64,000 nucleotides of DNA, from positions 1 through 64,000 of the forward strand of contig JACGUK010000003.1 in the NCBI GenBank assembly GCA_024256265.1, in the 5' to 3' direction. Position 1 is the first letter of the stretch. Every line of letters starts with the position of its first letter. The translations under genes were made by a program, and so were the position numbers. Under the pieces are notes generated by a model that worked only from the letters and a program-made list of their open reading frames with translations, was not told the DNA's origin and ran no database searches. Positions 44,119-53,396 of the stretch are shown one piece after another. Origin of the DNA: an archaeon. Its GTDB lineage: Archaea; Thermoproteota; Nitrososphaeria; Nitrososphaerales; JACAEJ01.

Positions 44119-45199
44119 GTAGCATACACCTGGTGTTTTCATCCATTCCGAGGACGGTTTCATCTAAAGAGACCAGTATTGCTCCTATCTTGGCTTTATT
44201 CTCTATTCTTTCCATGGAGCGTAAACTGATCCTTTTAGCTATCTCATCGAACGTTGGTTGTAATAAACTGGTGCGCTTAAGAAACTCGATTGCCTCTTCT
44301 GTAGTGTTCGATCTTAATATCATGCGTATAAGCTCTTTATCTGCGCCAGCAGCACCAGCATAGGCAGCTATGACTTCTTTTCGAGCATCAGCTACCTTAT
44401 GATGTGTATTGAATATCCCTGCTGCCAACTTGACGAGCTTCCCTGGATGTCCAAGAATTATGATCTCCTTCACCCCTTTCTCGACAGCTTTATCTAACAT
44501 ATAGCCCATAAAGTCCCCTGTTTGAATTATAGCATCTTCAGGAACTTTGAATAACTGCTTAGTTATCCTCTCTCCTATGTTACCTGGTACCAAGAATATA
44601 CGCTCATAGCCTCGGGCAATGGCAACATTGATTTGAGGAACTAATGAGCGCCTATATGCATCCATTGATAATGGCTTCACTACACCTGTTGTACCAAGGA
44701 TGGATATGCCTCCAACTACGCCTAACTTTGGATTAAGAGTCCTTTCAGCAACTTTCTCGCCTCCAATAGCACTTAAAATCACTTCAACACCTTTGCCATC
44801 CGGTAAAGCCTCCTTGATAGCATCCTCTATCATCCTCCTTGGGACAGGGTTAATGGCTGATTTGCCTATCGGGACAGGTAGACCAGGCTTTGTGGCGATG
44901 CCGATACCATTACCGCCTTTTATCATGATCTTACCATCATCATTTAGCCTTACAGTGGCAGATATCTCCAATTTGTTCGTGACGTCTATATCATCTCCAG
45001 AATCCTTTATGACGTGAGCTATGGCAGTATCGTCACTGAGCTTCCTACTTTCCTTCACTAATATCTCAAAGCGTATGCCTATTGGGCTAGGTATGCCTAT
45101 TCTATTGACGGGATTACTGAGCAAAGTAATTAGAGCGGCCTTAGCAGCGGCTGCAGCACATGCACCAGTCGTAATACCATACCTCAAAACTCTTCTCAT
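44111..45199 (-). CDS. cbiD: Cobalt-precorrin-5B C1-methyltransferase CbiD
   Basis: About 362 residues. The opening LRYGITTGACAAAAAKAA is the CbiD signature; GITTGAC, IKDSGDDIDVT near 64, and GTTGVVKPLS near 165 are also present. It methylates C1. ATG at 45199 has AGGTGTTAAG upstream and lies 10 nt past the cbiXC stop; the longer frame overlaps cbiXC. Confidence 0.93.
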   Translation of the reverse strand: MRRVLRYGITTGACAAAAAKAALITLLSNPVNRIGIPSPIGIRFEILVKESRKLSDDTAIAHVIKDSGDDIDVTNKLEISATVRLNDDGKIMIKGGNGIGIATKPGLPVPIGKSAINPVPRRMIEDAIKEALPDGKGVEVILSAIGGEKVAERTLNPKLGVVGGISILGTTGVVKPLSMDAYRRSLVPQINVAIARGYERIFLVPGNIGERITKQLFKVPEDAIIQTGDFMGYMLDKAVEKGVKEIIILGHPGKLVKLAAGIFNTHHKVADARKEVIAAYAGAAGADKELIRMILRSNTTEEAIEFLKRTSLLQPTFDEIAKRISLRSMERIENKAKIGAILVSLDETVLGMDENTRCMLHG

Positions 45200-45209
45200 C
45201 TTAACACCT

Positions 45210-46283
45210 TTAAGCCTCAGACGTTTTAGTTTCTCTTTCTGCGATAGAGAGTAGTGCATTAATTATAGCTACAGCCACGGCGCTCCCGCCTTTGTGACCC
45301 TTGACTATTATGAAAGGTATGGGTAATTGCAAAATAGTCTCCTTTGACTTCGCAGCACCTATGAAGCCCACAGGAGTAGCCACGATTAAGGCTGGTCTGG
45401 CTAACCCTTGCTTTATCACATTTGCCAATTCGAATGCAGCTGTAGGCGAGTTTCCAATTATTATAATAGACCCATCTACTCCTTCATTTACAGCCAAATG
45501 CATGGCAGCAGCAGCCCTTGTTATCAATTCATGATTAGCTAATTTGATGGCTCGTTCATCATCAATATAGGTGAGGATTCTTCCTCCAAACCTTTTCAGC
45601 CTTGACTCATTTATACCCGACTTTACCATCTTCACATCAGTTATTACACTTGCTCCAGCTCTGATAGCATCTACTCCTGCTTCAATGGCTTTCTCACTGA
45701 TGAATAATAACTTGGCAAATTCGGGATCGGCGGTAGCATGGACAACTCGTTCAATGATAGTGGCATGAGTCTTAGGAACCTTTTCTAAAGTATCGCTAAG
45801 GACTTGCCTCACTATGCTTATGCTACTCTCGAACATTTTATTTGAGGTCGTGAGGGTGCCTATGTCATACGTTATGTAGGCTTCGCTACCTTCTTGACCT
45901 AGTGCTCTCAAAGCCTTTTCTTCTATGATTTCAGCTATTCGCTCATCAGAGCCTAGGGGTTCTCCGTAGATTATTTCTACTCCTTGCGCTTTTAACATAG
46001 ATTCTTCCCCTTTTAATCCCAGTATTTCTGGAATCTCTTGTTCTGTATGTACACCATGGGCTAGGAAGGTAGGGATCAAAACAATCTTCTTGACTCCTTG
46101 CTCAGCAATACTCTCTATTGCCTCTGGGATTTTCGGCCTGTCTCTTACCATAAAAGAAGCTTCAACTATCTTAAACCTCGACTTCTTTCGTAAAATATCG
46201 GCCAATTTTTCTAAGTTTTCCCTATTGTGAGGAAGCTTACTACCGTGCCCAATAAGAACTAGCCCTACTTCATCCATAGGCAC
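45210..46283 (-). CDS. cbiXC: Fused sirohydrochlorin cobaltochelatase CbiX and cobalt-precorrin-8 methylmutase CbiC
   Basis: 357 residues in two parts. Residues 1-130 form a short CbiX-type chelatase: VLIGHGSKLPHNRE with the metal His, and PTFLAHGVHTEQEIP with the second His site. Residues about 145-350 are CbiC: HATADPEFAKLLF, AGASVITDVKMVKSGI, IGNSPTAAFELAN and ATPVGFIGAAKSKE. The chelatase loads cobalt into sirohydrochlorin; the mutase moves the C11 methyl to C12. The fusion joins an early and a late step. 17 nt after hemA. Confidence 0.9.
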   Translation of the reverse strand: MPMDEVGLVLIGHGSKLPHNRENLEKLADILRKKSRFKIVEASFMVRDRPKIPEAIESIAEQGVKKIVLIPTFLAHGVHTEQEIPEILGLKGEESMLKAQGVEIIYGEPLGSDERIAEIIEEKALRALGQEGSEAYITYDIGTLTTSNKMFESSISIVRQVLSDTLEKVPKTHATIIERVVHATADPEFAKLLFISEKAIEAGVDAIRAGASVITDVKMVKSGINESRLKRFGGRILTYIDDERAIKLANHELITRAAAAMHLAVNEGVDGSIIIIGNSPTAAFELANVIKQGLARPALIVATPVGFIGAAKSKETILQLPIPFIIVKGHKGGSAVAVAIINALLSIAERETKTSEA

Positions 46284-46300
46284 TACCCCATTCTAGTAAA

Positions 46301-47602
46301 TTAACTCGCCTCCATTCCAAACAACTTAACTGCAACGTCTATCAGTTGCTTGTCATTATTCATAGCTGCTATACGTAAATTCTCAATAATAGGTACAAAT
46401 GTCTGCTTCACTAAGATGCAGGTCAAATCGTCAATTATCTTCCTTTCTTTTTCGTCAATGTTTCCCAGCATGTTAAGGGCTTTCATTAGCTCTCTTTGGC
46501 GTACTTCTTCAGTGCGTAAGAATAAGGAAGAAATGATGTTTCTAACAGACTGGGCTTTCAAATCTCTATCAAGCAAAGGTAGCTCCTCATCTATAATTTT
46601 TGAGGCTTTTTCTACGCTCTTCTGCCGCTCCTCCTTATTCTTCTCTGCTATCATTTGGAGATCGTCTATGTTGTGAAGCTTTACTCCCTCTATATCTTGT
46701 ACTGATTTCTCAACATTTCGAGGGTTTGAAATATCGATGATCATTAAGTCGCTTCGGCTATGGCGTTGCTTCATAACTCCACAAACCAATTCTCTTGTTA
46801 ACAGATAATGAGGTGCAGATGTAGAACAGATAACTACATCAGCATCTATGAGTGCCTCTTCTAGCCTATCGAACTTTACAGCCTTGCCACAAAGCTCCTC
46901 AGCCAACTTTAAGGCTCGTTCATATGTTCTATTAGCAACGAAGATAGCATTAAGATAGCGCCTAGCTAATGCCTTAGCTACAAGAGTCCCTGTCTCTCCC
47001 GCACCTATCACTAGAACTTTCTTTTCATTAAGGTTACCCAATAGCGATTCTGCTAGCTCAACTGCAGCTGAACCTATTGATACAGCTCCTTTATTGATAC
47101 CCGTCTCATTCCTCACCAGTCTTCCGACGCTCACTGCCTTACTGAACACAGTTTTAAGCACTGGTCCTACCATTCCTACAGATTCAGCTTCTAAATATGC
47201 ATCCCAAACTTGACTAAGGATTTGATCCTCACCTACTATCATCGACTCCAATCCAGATGCGACTCTTAAAATATGCCTCAAAGCATCTTGATTCAAAGAG
47301 ATCTCGATGGCTCTAGATGCTTCTTCAGCCATACTTCCTGCCCTATTTATCAAGTATTCACTTAGCATCTTGGCTATCTTCTCACCATCTTTACCTACGG
47401 TATAGAGCTCCACGCGGTTACATGTTTGAAGGAGGACGCATTCGTCAATATTATTAGCCATGGAACGGATCTCAGTTAACGCACCTTTCCTATCCTTGAA
47501 GGCTACAGCTTCCATTAAGGTGACTCGTGATTTCTTATGCGTAATCCTCACGTTCACAATGTTAATATTTCCAGTAGAGGAATGCATGGTTGGATAAGCC
47601 AT
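46301..47602 (-). CDS. hemA: Glutamyl-tRNA reductase
   Basis: 433 residues. Catalytic Cys in LLQTCNRVELY near 57; EDQILSQVWDAYLEAESVG near 122; NADPH-binding VLVIGAGETGTLVAKAL near 194; and a C-terminal dimerisation helix. It reduces Glu-tRNA to glutamate-1-semialdehyde, the first committed tetrapyrrole step. First gene of the cobalamin operon. A start at an internal GTG near residue 16 (before NVRITHKK) is plausible, since the first residues are atypical. It faces the heme-synthesis operon across a short shared promoter region. Confidence 0.94.
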   Translation of the reverse strand: MAYPTMHSSTGNINIVNVRITHKKSRVTLMEAVAFKDRKGALTEIRSMANNIDECVLLQTCNRVELYTVGKDGEKIAKMLSEYLINRAGSMAEEASRAIEISLNQDALRHILRVASGLESMIVGEDQILSQVWDAYLEAESVGMVGPVLKTVFSKAVSVGRLVRNETGINKGAVSIGSAAVELAESLLGNLNEKKVLVIGAGETGTLVAKALARRYLNAIFVANRTYERALKLAEELCGKAVKFDRLEEALIDADVVICSTSAPHYLLTRELVCGVMKQRHSRSDLMIIDISNPRNVEKSVQDIEGVKLHNIDDLQMIAEKNKEERQKSVEKASKIIDEELPLLDRDLKAQSVRNIISSLFLRTEEVRQRELMKALNMLGNIDEKERKIIDDLTCILVKQTFVPIIENLRIAAMNNDKQLIDVAVKLFGMEAS

Positions 47603-47674
47603 CCAGCTTAAATATAAGCTTTATTATAATTAGGTGAGGGGTGGCTGGGAATAGGATTAAGAAGTAGAATCGGA
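47603..47674. promoter_or_regulatory. Shared divergent promoter region of the two tetrapyrrole operons
   Basis: This short A+T-rich region (TTAAATATAAGCTTTATTATAA around 47608-47629) separates hemA (minus) from the plus-strand sirC-hemB operon and can hold a TATA box for each direction. GGTGAGGGG at 47633-47641 may be a ribosome-binding site. No clear palindromic operator is seen. Confidence 0.4.
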
Positions 47675-47893
47675 TTGGTTTACTTGCCAGGGGCATTGCC
47701 ATGTTTTGAAGGGTTCGGGACTAAAGCTATTGAATCTGTAGAACACTTTTTGGGCTTGAATACTTTGATAGAAATAGCTATGCCCCCTGTGAAAATCTCA
47801 GTGGATTACAGGACACTTTTGGAGAAGTTCAAAAATTTACTCACTATAAGTTTTAAATTTGATGTATCTAAAGGTGGGCTTAGAGCAAGTTGA
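47675..47893 (+). CDS. Small protein at the head of the tetrapyrrole operon, unknown function
   Basis: 72 residues from TTG at 47675; the frame stays open upstream to 47630, so the N-terminus may be longer, nearer the GGTGAGG at 47633. It overlaps the sirC start by 4 nt, implying coupling. Composition is mixed alpha/beta (VEHFLGLNTLIEIAM; VDYRTLLEKFKNLL) with no motif I can name. A role in tetrapyrrole synthesis is inferred from position only. Confidence 0.5.
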   Translation: MVYLPGALPCFEGFGTKAIESVEHFLGLNTLIEIAMPPVKISVDYRTLLEKFKNLLTISFKFDVSKGGLRAS

Positions 47894-48579
47894 TTATAGA
47901 CCTCAAGTTTGACGGTAAGTATGTTGTTATAGTTGGAGGGGGATCAGAAAGCTATAGAAAGACCTTGAGCTTTCTGGATGCTGGTTCAAAAGTTCTAGTC
48001 GTGAGTAAAACCTTCTCAAGTGGCATCAAGAAGTTGCATCAAATGAAAAGGATTGATTTACTAAAAGCAGACATTAAGGATGGAAGGTCATTCATTAATA
48101 ATCTTAGTCCTAAGCCCGATGTACTCGTAGTTGCCACAAATGATCGAAATCTTAACGTCCAGCTCGCCAAGCATGCTAAAGAAGCAGGATGCATGGTTTA
48201 TGCAGTAGATGACCCTTCAATCAGCGATTTTATATTTCCAGCCTTGGCCAAGATTGGAGAGGTAAGGATAGCTATATCGACCAATGGAAAAAGCCCAGCG
48301 ATGGCTAGAGTTCTGAGACAAAGAATAGAAAAAATGATCACTCAAGAGGATTTGCTTCAAATTAAGCTGCAGAATTATGTTAGAGCAATCCTGAAGCAAC
48401 GCATTCTGGATCAGAAAGTTCGAAGGAAGGCTATCTACAAAATACTCAAAGATGATCACATAAAGAGGCTTTTAAAAGATGGAAGGTTTAATGAAGCTCA
48501 AGGAGTAGCTATGAAAATTCTAGAGTATTTCGAGGTCAATGATGAGAGTTATAAAGGTCTCTCTGCTATAACCAATTAA
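47890..48579 (+). CDS. sirC: Precorrin-2 dehydrogenase (SirC/Met8/CysG N-terminal type)
   Basis: 229 residues. NAD-binding VVIVGGGSESYRKTLSFL near 13, then VLVVATNDRNLNVQLAKHA near 80 and the family block AISTNGKSPAMARVLRQRIE near 131. It oxidises precorrin-2 to sirohydrochlorin, the substrate of CbiX. TTG start overlaps the 72-aa ORF. Ferrochelatase activity, present in Met8, cannot be judged. Confidence 0.9.
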   Translation: MIIDLKFDGKYVVIVGGGSESYRKTLSFLDAGSKVLVVSKTFSSGIKKLHQMKRIDLLKADIKDGRSFINNLSPKPDVLVVATNDRNLNVQLAKHAKEAGCMVYAVDDPSISDFIFPALAKIGEVRIAISTNGKSPAMARVLRQRIEKMITQEDLLQIKLQNYVRAILKQRILDQKVRRKAIYKILKDDHIKRLLKDGRFNEAQGVAMKILEYFEVNDESYKGLSAITN

Positions 48580-48605
48580 AGTCTTTAAGAGGTGTTAAGG
48601 ATCTC

Positions 48606-49586
48606 TTGAGTTTTCCCTCAATTAGGATGAGAAGGCTACGTAGAACGCCTGCCTTGCGGGATATAATGCACAAAGTTAGGCTTCACCCAAGCGACCTAAT
48701 ATATCCTATTTTTGTCGATGAAAGTGCAAAGGTACCTACCCCTATCAAGTCGATGCCAGGGTATTCTCGATTACCCATTCAATATGTAGTCGGCGAAGTT
48801 AAGCAAGCAACTGAACAAGGCATAAAGGCCGTAATCCTTTTTGGCATACCATCAAAGAAAGACGAAACAGGCTCCAAAGCATTTGCTATGGATGGGATCA
48901 TTCAGAAGACTATCCATAATCTGAAGAATGAATTCAGCAATCAAATTGTCGTTATAACAGACGTTTGCATCTGTGAATATACAACCCATGGACATTGTGG
49001 CATAGTAAAAGATGGTGAAATCATCAATGATCTCACTCTCGAAATCTTGCAGAAAGTAGCTATAAGTCATGCTCAGGCTGGAGCTGACATTGTAGCTCCA
49101 TCTGGTATGATAGACGGTCAAGTCAAATCTATTAGAAAGGCTTTAGATGACTCTGGTTTCAACCAAGTAGGTATAATGGCTTACTCTGCTAAGTATGCCT
49201 CTTGCTTCTACGGTCCCTTTAGGGAAGCTGTTGAATCTAAGCCTAAGTTCGGGGATAGAAAGAGCTATCAGATGGGTTATGGGAATCCAGACGAAGCTTT
49301 ACGTGAAATGGAGCTAGATATAAGTGAGGGTGCTGACATAATAATGGTCAAGCCAGCCCTACCTTACTTAGATATAATATATCGTGCCAAATCAAAGTTC
49401 AGAGTGCCTATTGCAGCTTATAATGTAAGTGGAGAATATGCTATGGTGAAGGCTGCTGCTAAAATGGGATGGATAGATGAGAGAGATGCTATCCTTGAAA
49501 TCTTGACAGGAATTAAAAGGGCTGGTGCTGATCTGATTATAACATACTTCGCTAAGGATTTGGGATCATGGTTGAATCAGCTTTAA
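48606..49586 (+). CDS. hemB: Delta-aminolevulinic acid dehydratase (porphobilinogen synthase)
   Basis: 326 residues. The zinc site is DVCICEYTTHGHCG near 118-131 with three Cys, so it is a zinc-type enzyme. Active-site lysines lie in YSAKYASCFYGPFR near 195 and MVKPALPYLD near 248. It joins two ALA into porphobilinogen. TTG start; ends 19 nt inside the hemL start, so the genes are coupled. Confidence 0.95.
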   Translation: MSFPSIRMRRLRRTPALRDIMHKVRLHPSDLIYPIFVDESAKVPTPIKSMPGYSRLPIQYVVGEVKQATEQGIKAVILFGIPSKKDETGSKAFAMDGIIQKTIHNLKNEFSNQIVVITDVCICEYTTHGHCGIVKDGEIINDLTLEILQKVAISHAQAGADIVAPSGMIDGQVKSIRKALDDSGFNQVGIMAYSAKYASCFYGPFREAVESKPKFGDRKSYQMGYGNPDEALREMELDISEGADIIMVKPALPYLDIIYRAKSKFRVPIAAYNVSGEYAMVKAAAKMGWIDERDAILEILTGIKRAGADLIITYFAKDLGSWLNQL

Positions 49587-50884
49587 GTAGAGCTAGATCA
49601 TATGAACTCTTCGAGAGAGCCAAGAAGGTTCTACCTGGTGGGGTAAACAGCCCTGTTAGAGCATTTGAACCATACCCATTCTTTGTTAATAGAGCAAAAG
49701 GTTCAAGAATATACAGTTTAGATGGAGACTCTTTCATAGATTACTGTATGGCTTATGGATCACTCATATTAGGACACTCATTTGAGGAGGTCTTGAATTC
49801 TGTGAGAGAGCAATTGGCAAAAGGCACTCTTTATGGTACTCCAACAGCTTTAGAAGTCAATTTTTCAGAGATGATAAGCAATTTAGTCCCATGTATGGAG
49901 ATGCTAAGGCTCGTTAACTCAGGTACTGAGGCTACTATGCATGCAATAAGGCTCGCAAGAGGCTTCACTGGAAGGAAGAAGATCATCAAGTTCGAGGGAT
50001 GCTTTCATGGGTCTCATGATTATGTCCTTGTCAAGGCAGGATCAGGAGCTACATCATTCGGAACCCCTGATTCACTTGGCATCCCTGAAGAATCAACTCT
50101 AAACACTATAGTCCTACCTTATAACAACTTTCAGGTTTTGGAGGAGGTTATTAGGCGTGAGGGGCATGATATAGCTGCTTTGATCATCGAGCCAGTCATA
50201 GGAAATGCTGGTCTCATTCTACCAAAAGATAAGTATCTGAATCAGATAAGAAAGTTAACAAAAGATTATGGCATAATCCTCATCTTTGATGAAATCATCA
50301 CAGGCTTCAGGCTTGCCCTAGGAGGAGCACAAGAATATTACAATATAAAACCCGATATAACGACTTTAGGCAAAATTCTTGGTGGTGGCTTTCCAATAGC
50401 TGCTTTTGGTGGTGGGAGGGAGATCATGCAATACTTATCCCCATCTGGCAAAGTGTATCAAGCAGGAACTTTCAGTGGTAATCCTATTTCAGTAACTGCT
50501 GGCTATTCTGCTCTCCAAACTCTAAGTAAAAAACAAGGTAAAATCTATCCTAAACTTGAAAAGAATTGTGAAGAGTTAAAGAAAGCTCTTGTAGATTTAG
50601 CTTCAGATTATCATGTAGAAGCACAAGTGAACAAAATAGCCTCTATGTTCCAAATCTTCTTCTCTCCCCATTCAGTTATCGACTACACTAGTGCTAAGTT
50701 GTCTGATACTCATAAGTTCCACGCATATTTTCAAGAGCTCTTAAAGCATGGCGTGTTTATACCGCCATCACAATTTGAGACTTGCTTTTTATCGATAGCA
50801 CATAGTGAAGAGGATTTAGAGAAAACTATTAACGCCTTTGATAGCGCTCTGCATGGAGTATCAATCAAAAGTAGGTCTGTTTAA
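49568..50884 (+). CDS. hemL: Glutamate-1-semialdehyde 2,1-aminomutase
   Basis: 438 residues, class III PLP aminotransferase fold. RLVNSGTEATMHAIRLARG near 117, FDEIITGFRLALGGAQEYY near 240, and the PLP lysine in TTLGKILGGGFPIAA near 269. It makes 5-aminolevulinate from the HemA product. ATG start within hemB; 2 nt before hemC. Confidence 0.95.
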   Translation: MVESALSRARSYELFERAKKVLPGGVNSPVRAFEPYPFFVNRAKGSRIYSLDGDSFIDYCMAYGSLILGHSFEEVLNSVREQLAKGTLYGTPTALEVNFSEMISNLVPCMEMLRLVNSGTEATMHAIRLARGFTGRKKIIKFEGCFHGSHDYVLVKAGSGATSFGTPDSLGIPEESTLNTIVLPYNNFQVLEEVIRREGHDIAALIIEPVIGNAGLILPKDKYLNQIRKLTKDYGIILIFDEIITGFRLALGGAQEYYNIKPDITTLGKILGGGFPIAAFGGGREIMQYLSPSGKVYQAGTFSGNPISVTAGYSALQTLSKKQGKIYPKLEKNCEELKKALVDLASDYHVEAQVNKIASMFQIFFSPHSVIDYTSAKLSDTHKFHAYFQELLKHGVFIPPSQFETCFLSIAHSEEDLEKTINAFDSALHGVSIKSRSV

Positions 50885-50886
50885 AG

Positions 50887-51819
50887 ATGATTCTAACAGT
50901 TGGAACAAGGGGAAGCAAACTCTCCCTGATACAGACAAAGACTGTTCTAGACAGTCTCAAATTCGTCCATCCAGAGCTAGAATTTAAGGTTAAGGTCATC
51001 AAAACGCTGGGAGACAAAGAGAGAAAGAAACCTCTTTTTACCATCGATAGGAAAGGTATCTTCGAAAAAGAGATAGATTTAGCAATAGTAAGAGGAGAGA
51101 TCGACTTCGCTGTACATAGCCTTAAGGATGTCCCTATTGTAGAATCCTTAGAGACGATTATGGCAGCAATACCGAAGAGGAGTTCTCCGCACGATGTTCT
51201 TATTTCAAAAGGTAAAATTCTCTTTGATGTATTAGCTAAAGGTGCAGTTATAGGGACTGGTAGCTTGAGGAGGATGGCTCAGATCAAATTTCTCCGACCT
51301 GATTTAGAAGTTAGACCCATAAGAGGTAATGTTGAAACCAGAATTGCAAAGGTAAACCGAGGCGAATTTGACGGAATTGTACTCGCTGAAGCTGGTCTTG
51401 ACAGGATGGGGCTAGAAAGCCTGATTGCAGAGCGTTTTTCGTTAGATCGATTCACCCCTGCTGCAGGGCAAGGAGCCTTAGCCATAGTTGTAAGAAAAGA
51501 CGATGAGGATTTTATGAAGCTTCTTCGATCTATCGATCATCCCCCAACAAGGGCTGAAGTTACCGCTGAGAGGAGTCTTGTACTCTCACTCAAAGGTGGT
51601 TGTCGTGTGCCTATAGGCGCTATTGGGCGTGCTGATGATAGAACTTTATCGCTTTATAGTTGCATCTTTTCGATCAGTGGTCAGAAGAAAATCTCTTCCT
51701 TTGCCAAAGGTAGCTTGGATGAGGCTGAAGATTTAGGCAGGAAGGTCGCTCAAAGCCTAATGGAGCAAGGAGCCAAGGACTTTGAGGCTGAATGGAGGGA
51801 GAAGTATGGGTCGTGGTAA
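50887..51819 (+). CDS. hemC: Porphobilinogen deaminase (hydroxymethylbilane synthase)
   Basis: 310 residues. VGTRGSKLSLIQTK at the start, HSLKDVP near 78, TGSLRRMAQIKFLRPDL near 121, AAGQGALAIVVR near 193, and the dipyrromethane-cofactor Cys in LKGGCRVPIGA near 239. It polymerises four porphobilinogens. ATG start; its end overlaps the cobA start by 14 nt. Confidence 0.95.
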   Translation: MILTVGTRGSKLSLIQTKTVLDSLKFVHPELEFKVKVIKTLGDKERKKPLFTIDRKGIFEKEIDLAIVRGEIDFAVHSLKDVPIVESLETIMAAIPKRSSPHDVLISKGKILFDVLAKGAVIGTGSLRRMAQIKFLRPDLEVRPIRGNVETRIAKVNRGEFDGIVLAEAGLDRMGLESLIAERFSLDRFTPAAGQGALAIVVRKDDEDFMKLLRSIDHPPTRAEVTAERSLVLSLKGGCRVPIGAIGRADDRTLSLYSCIFSISGQKKISSFAKGSLDEAEDLGRKVAQSLMEQGAKDFEAEWREKYGSW

Positions 51820-52561
51820 AGTTTTTCTTGTTGGCGCTGGACCAGGTGATCATAAACTACTTACGATAAGGGCTGTTGAGCTCTTAAGAAAGGCTGACGT
51901 AGTGATTTATGATAGACTGATAACCAAATCGATTCTTAAGCTAGTCTCAAAAAGAGCAAAGAAGATCTATGTTGGGAAAAAATCAGGAAGGCATGAGTTA
52001 CCTCAAGAAAAGATTAACGAATTGATCATTAATGCAGCTCTTGATGGCAAAAAAGTAGTCAGACTAAAAGGAGGCGATCCTTTTCTCTTTGGTAGAGGCG
52101 GGGAAGAAGCTGAAGCACTAACTGACAATGATATAGATTTCGAGGTAGTACCTGGAGTTACTTCAGCTTTAGCAGCTCCTGCTTACGCTGGCATCCCTCT
52201 TACTCATAGAGATTATTCTTCTTCTGTTGCCATAGTTACAGGCCATCAAGCAGAAAAGGCAGAGAGAGTTGTTAATTGGATTAAATTGGCTGGCTCTGTT
52301 GATACAATTGTCATTCTGATGGGTGTAGAGCGATTAGAATTCATAGTAAATAATCTAATAGAAGGAGGTTTAGATCCAAATACACCTGTGGCTATCATAG
52401 AATGGGGGACTATAAAGAGGCAAAGGAGCTTGATAGGCAAGCTAGGCACGATAGCAAAAGAGGCAAAGGAGAGAAATGTGAAACCTCCAGCAGTTATAGT
52501 TATAGGAGAAGTTGTTAAGCTAGGAAGGAAGCTCTCATGGTTCAAGATGCCTTTATGCTAA
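51806..52561 (+). CDS. cobA: Uroporphyrinogen-III C-methyltransferase (SUMT)
   Basis: About 251 residues from ATG at 51806. VFLVGAGPGDHKLLTIRA at the start, VIYDRLITKSIL near 34, VRLKGGDPFLFGRGGEEAE near 83, and VVPGVTSALAAPAYAGIPLTHR near 113 are SUMT signatures. It methylates C2 and C7 to give precorrin-2, the branch to siroheme and cobalamin. Monofunctional; the dehydrogenase is the separate sirC gene upstream. Confidence 0.95.
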   Translation: MGRGKVFLVGAGPGDHKLLTIRAVELLRKADVVIYDRLITKSILKLVSKRAKKIYVGKKSGRHELPQEKINELIINAALDGKKVVRLKGGDPFLFGRGGEEAEALTDNDIDFEVVPGVTSALAAPAYAGIPLTHRDYSSSVAIVTGHQAEKAERVVNWIKLAGSVDTIVILMGVERLEFIVNNLIEGGLDPNTPVAIIEWGTIKRQRSLIGKLGTIAKEAKERNVKPPAVIVIGEVVKLGRKLSWFKMPLC

Positions 52562-53364
52562 GAGGAAGGACAATAGCTATAACAAGGCCTCTTGATCAAG
52601 CTAAAGAAGCTTGTAAGATGATCGAGGAGAAAGGAGGAAAACCTTACCTTATACCAACTGTAGAGATCAAAGGACCTAGTGATTTATCGCCCATAAAAAA
52701 ATTCATTGAAGATCTTATGAAAGGGAAAATCGACTATGTTATCTTCATGAGTATTAATGGCGTAAGGTATCTACTTAATGCTGCTGAGAGCTTAAGATTA
52801 AGAGATCAGCTCATAGAGTGTTTAGAAAAAACCATAACGATAGCTGTTGGTCCTAGAACTGCACATGAGCTTAAAGCCCATCAAATCCATGTAGATTTAG
52901 TCCCAGAAAAGTACAGCTCAGAAGGAATAATACAGAGCTTACAACAATTCGATATTTCTGGCAAATTAATTTGCATCCCTCGAACTAGGGGAGCAACTCC
53001 TACCTTAGAAAAGAGTCTGAGAAAGATGGGTGCAAAAGTGCAGGAAGTTTACGTATATGAATCACTGCTTCCTATTGACCAGAATATCAAGGAGAGATTC
53101 TTTCAAGACTTGATTAGTGGAAAGATTCACGCTATTATCTTCAGTAGCTCATTATGTGTCAAGAACCTATTCCAAATTCTTATGGAACAAATATCCATGG
53201 AAAAGCTAAGAGACATAATGAACAGCAGATTGACTATTGTAGCTATAGGTCCTGCAACAGCTAAGACCTTATGTGAAATGGGTGTAAAAGTCGATATAAT
53301 GCCTGATAAGCATCTATTTGAAGAGGCGTTGATCGCATTAGCTCGTTATTGGAATGCTAGCTGA
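52537..53364 (+). CDS. hemD: Uroporphyrinogen-III synthase
   Basis: 275 residues; start is ATG 52537 or ATG 52555 (the second directly before LRGRTIAITRP). TVEIKG near 46, FMSINGVRYLL near 76, YEAL-like VYESLLPID near 175 and TIVAIGPATAKTL near 236 match HemD, a weakly conserved family. It closes hydroxymethylbilane with D-ring inversion. Last gene of the operon, overlapping cobA by 25 nt or less. Confidence 0.9.
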   Translation: MVQDAFMLRGRTIAITRPLDQAKEACKMIEEKGGKPYLIPTVEIKGPSDLSPIKKFIEDLMKGKIDYVIFMSINGVRYLLNAAESLRLRDQLIECLEKTITIAVGPRTAHELKAHQIHVDLVPEKYSSEGIIQSLQQFDISGKLICIPRTRGATPTLEKSLRKMGAKVQEVYVYESLLPIDQNIKERFFQDLISGKIHAIIFSSSLCVKNLFQILMEQISMEKLRDIMNSRLTIVAIGPATAKTLCEMGVKVDIMPDKHLFEEALIALARYWNAS

Positions 53365-53396
53365 AAGACCATCCACTGTCTTAGTGCACTTTAAGT

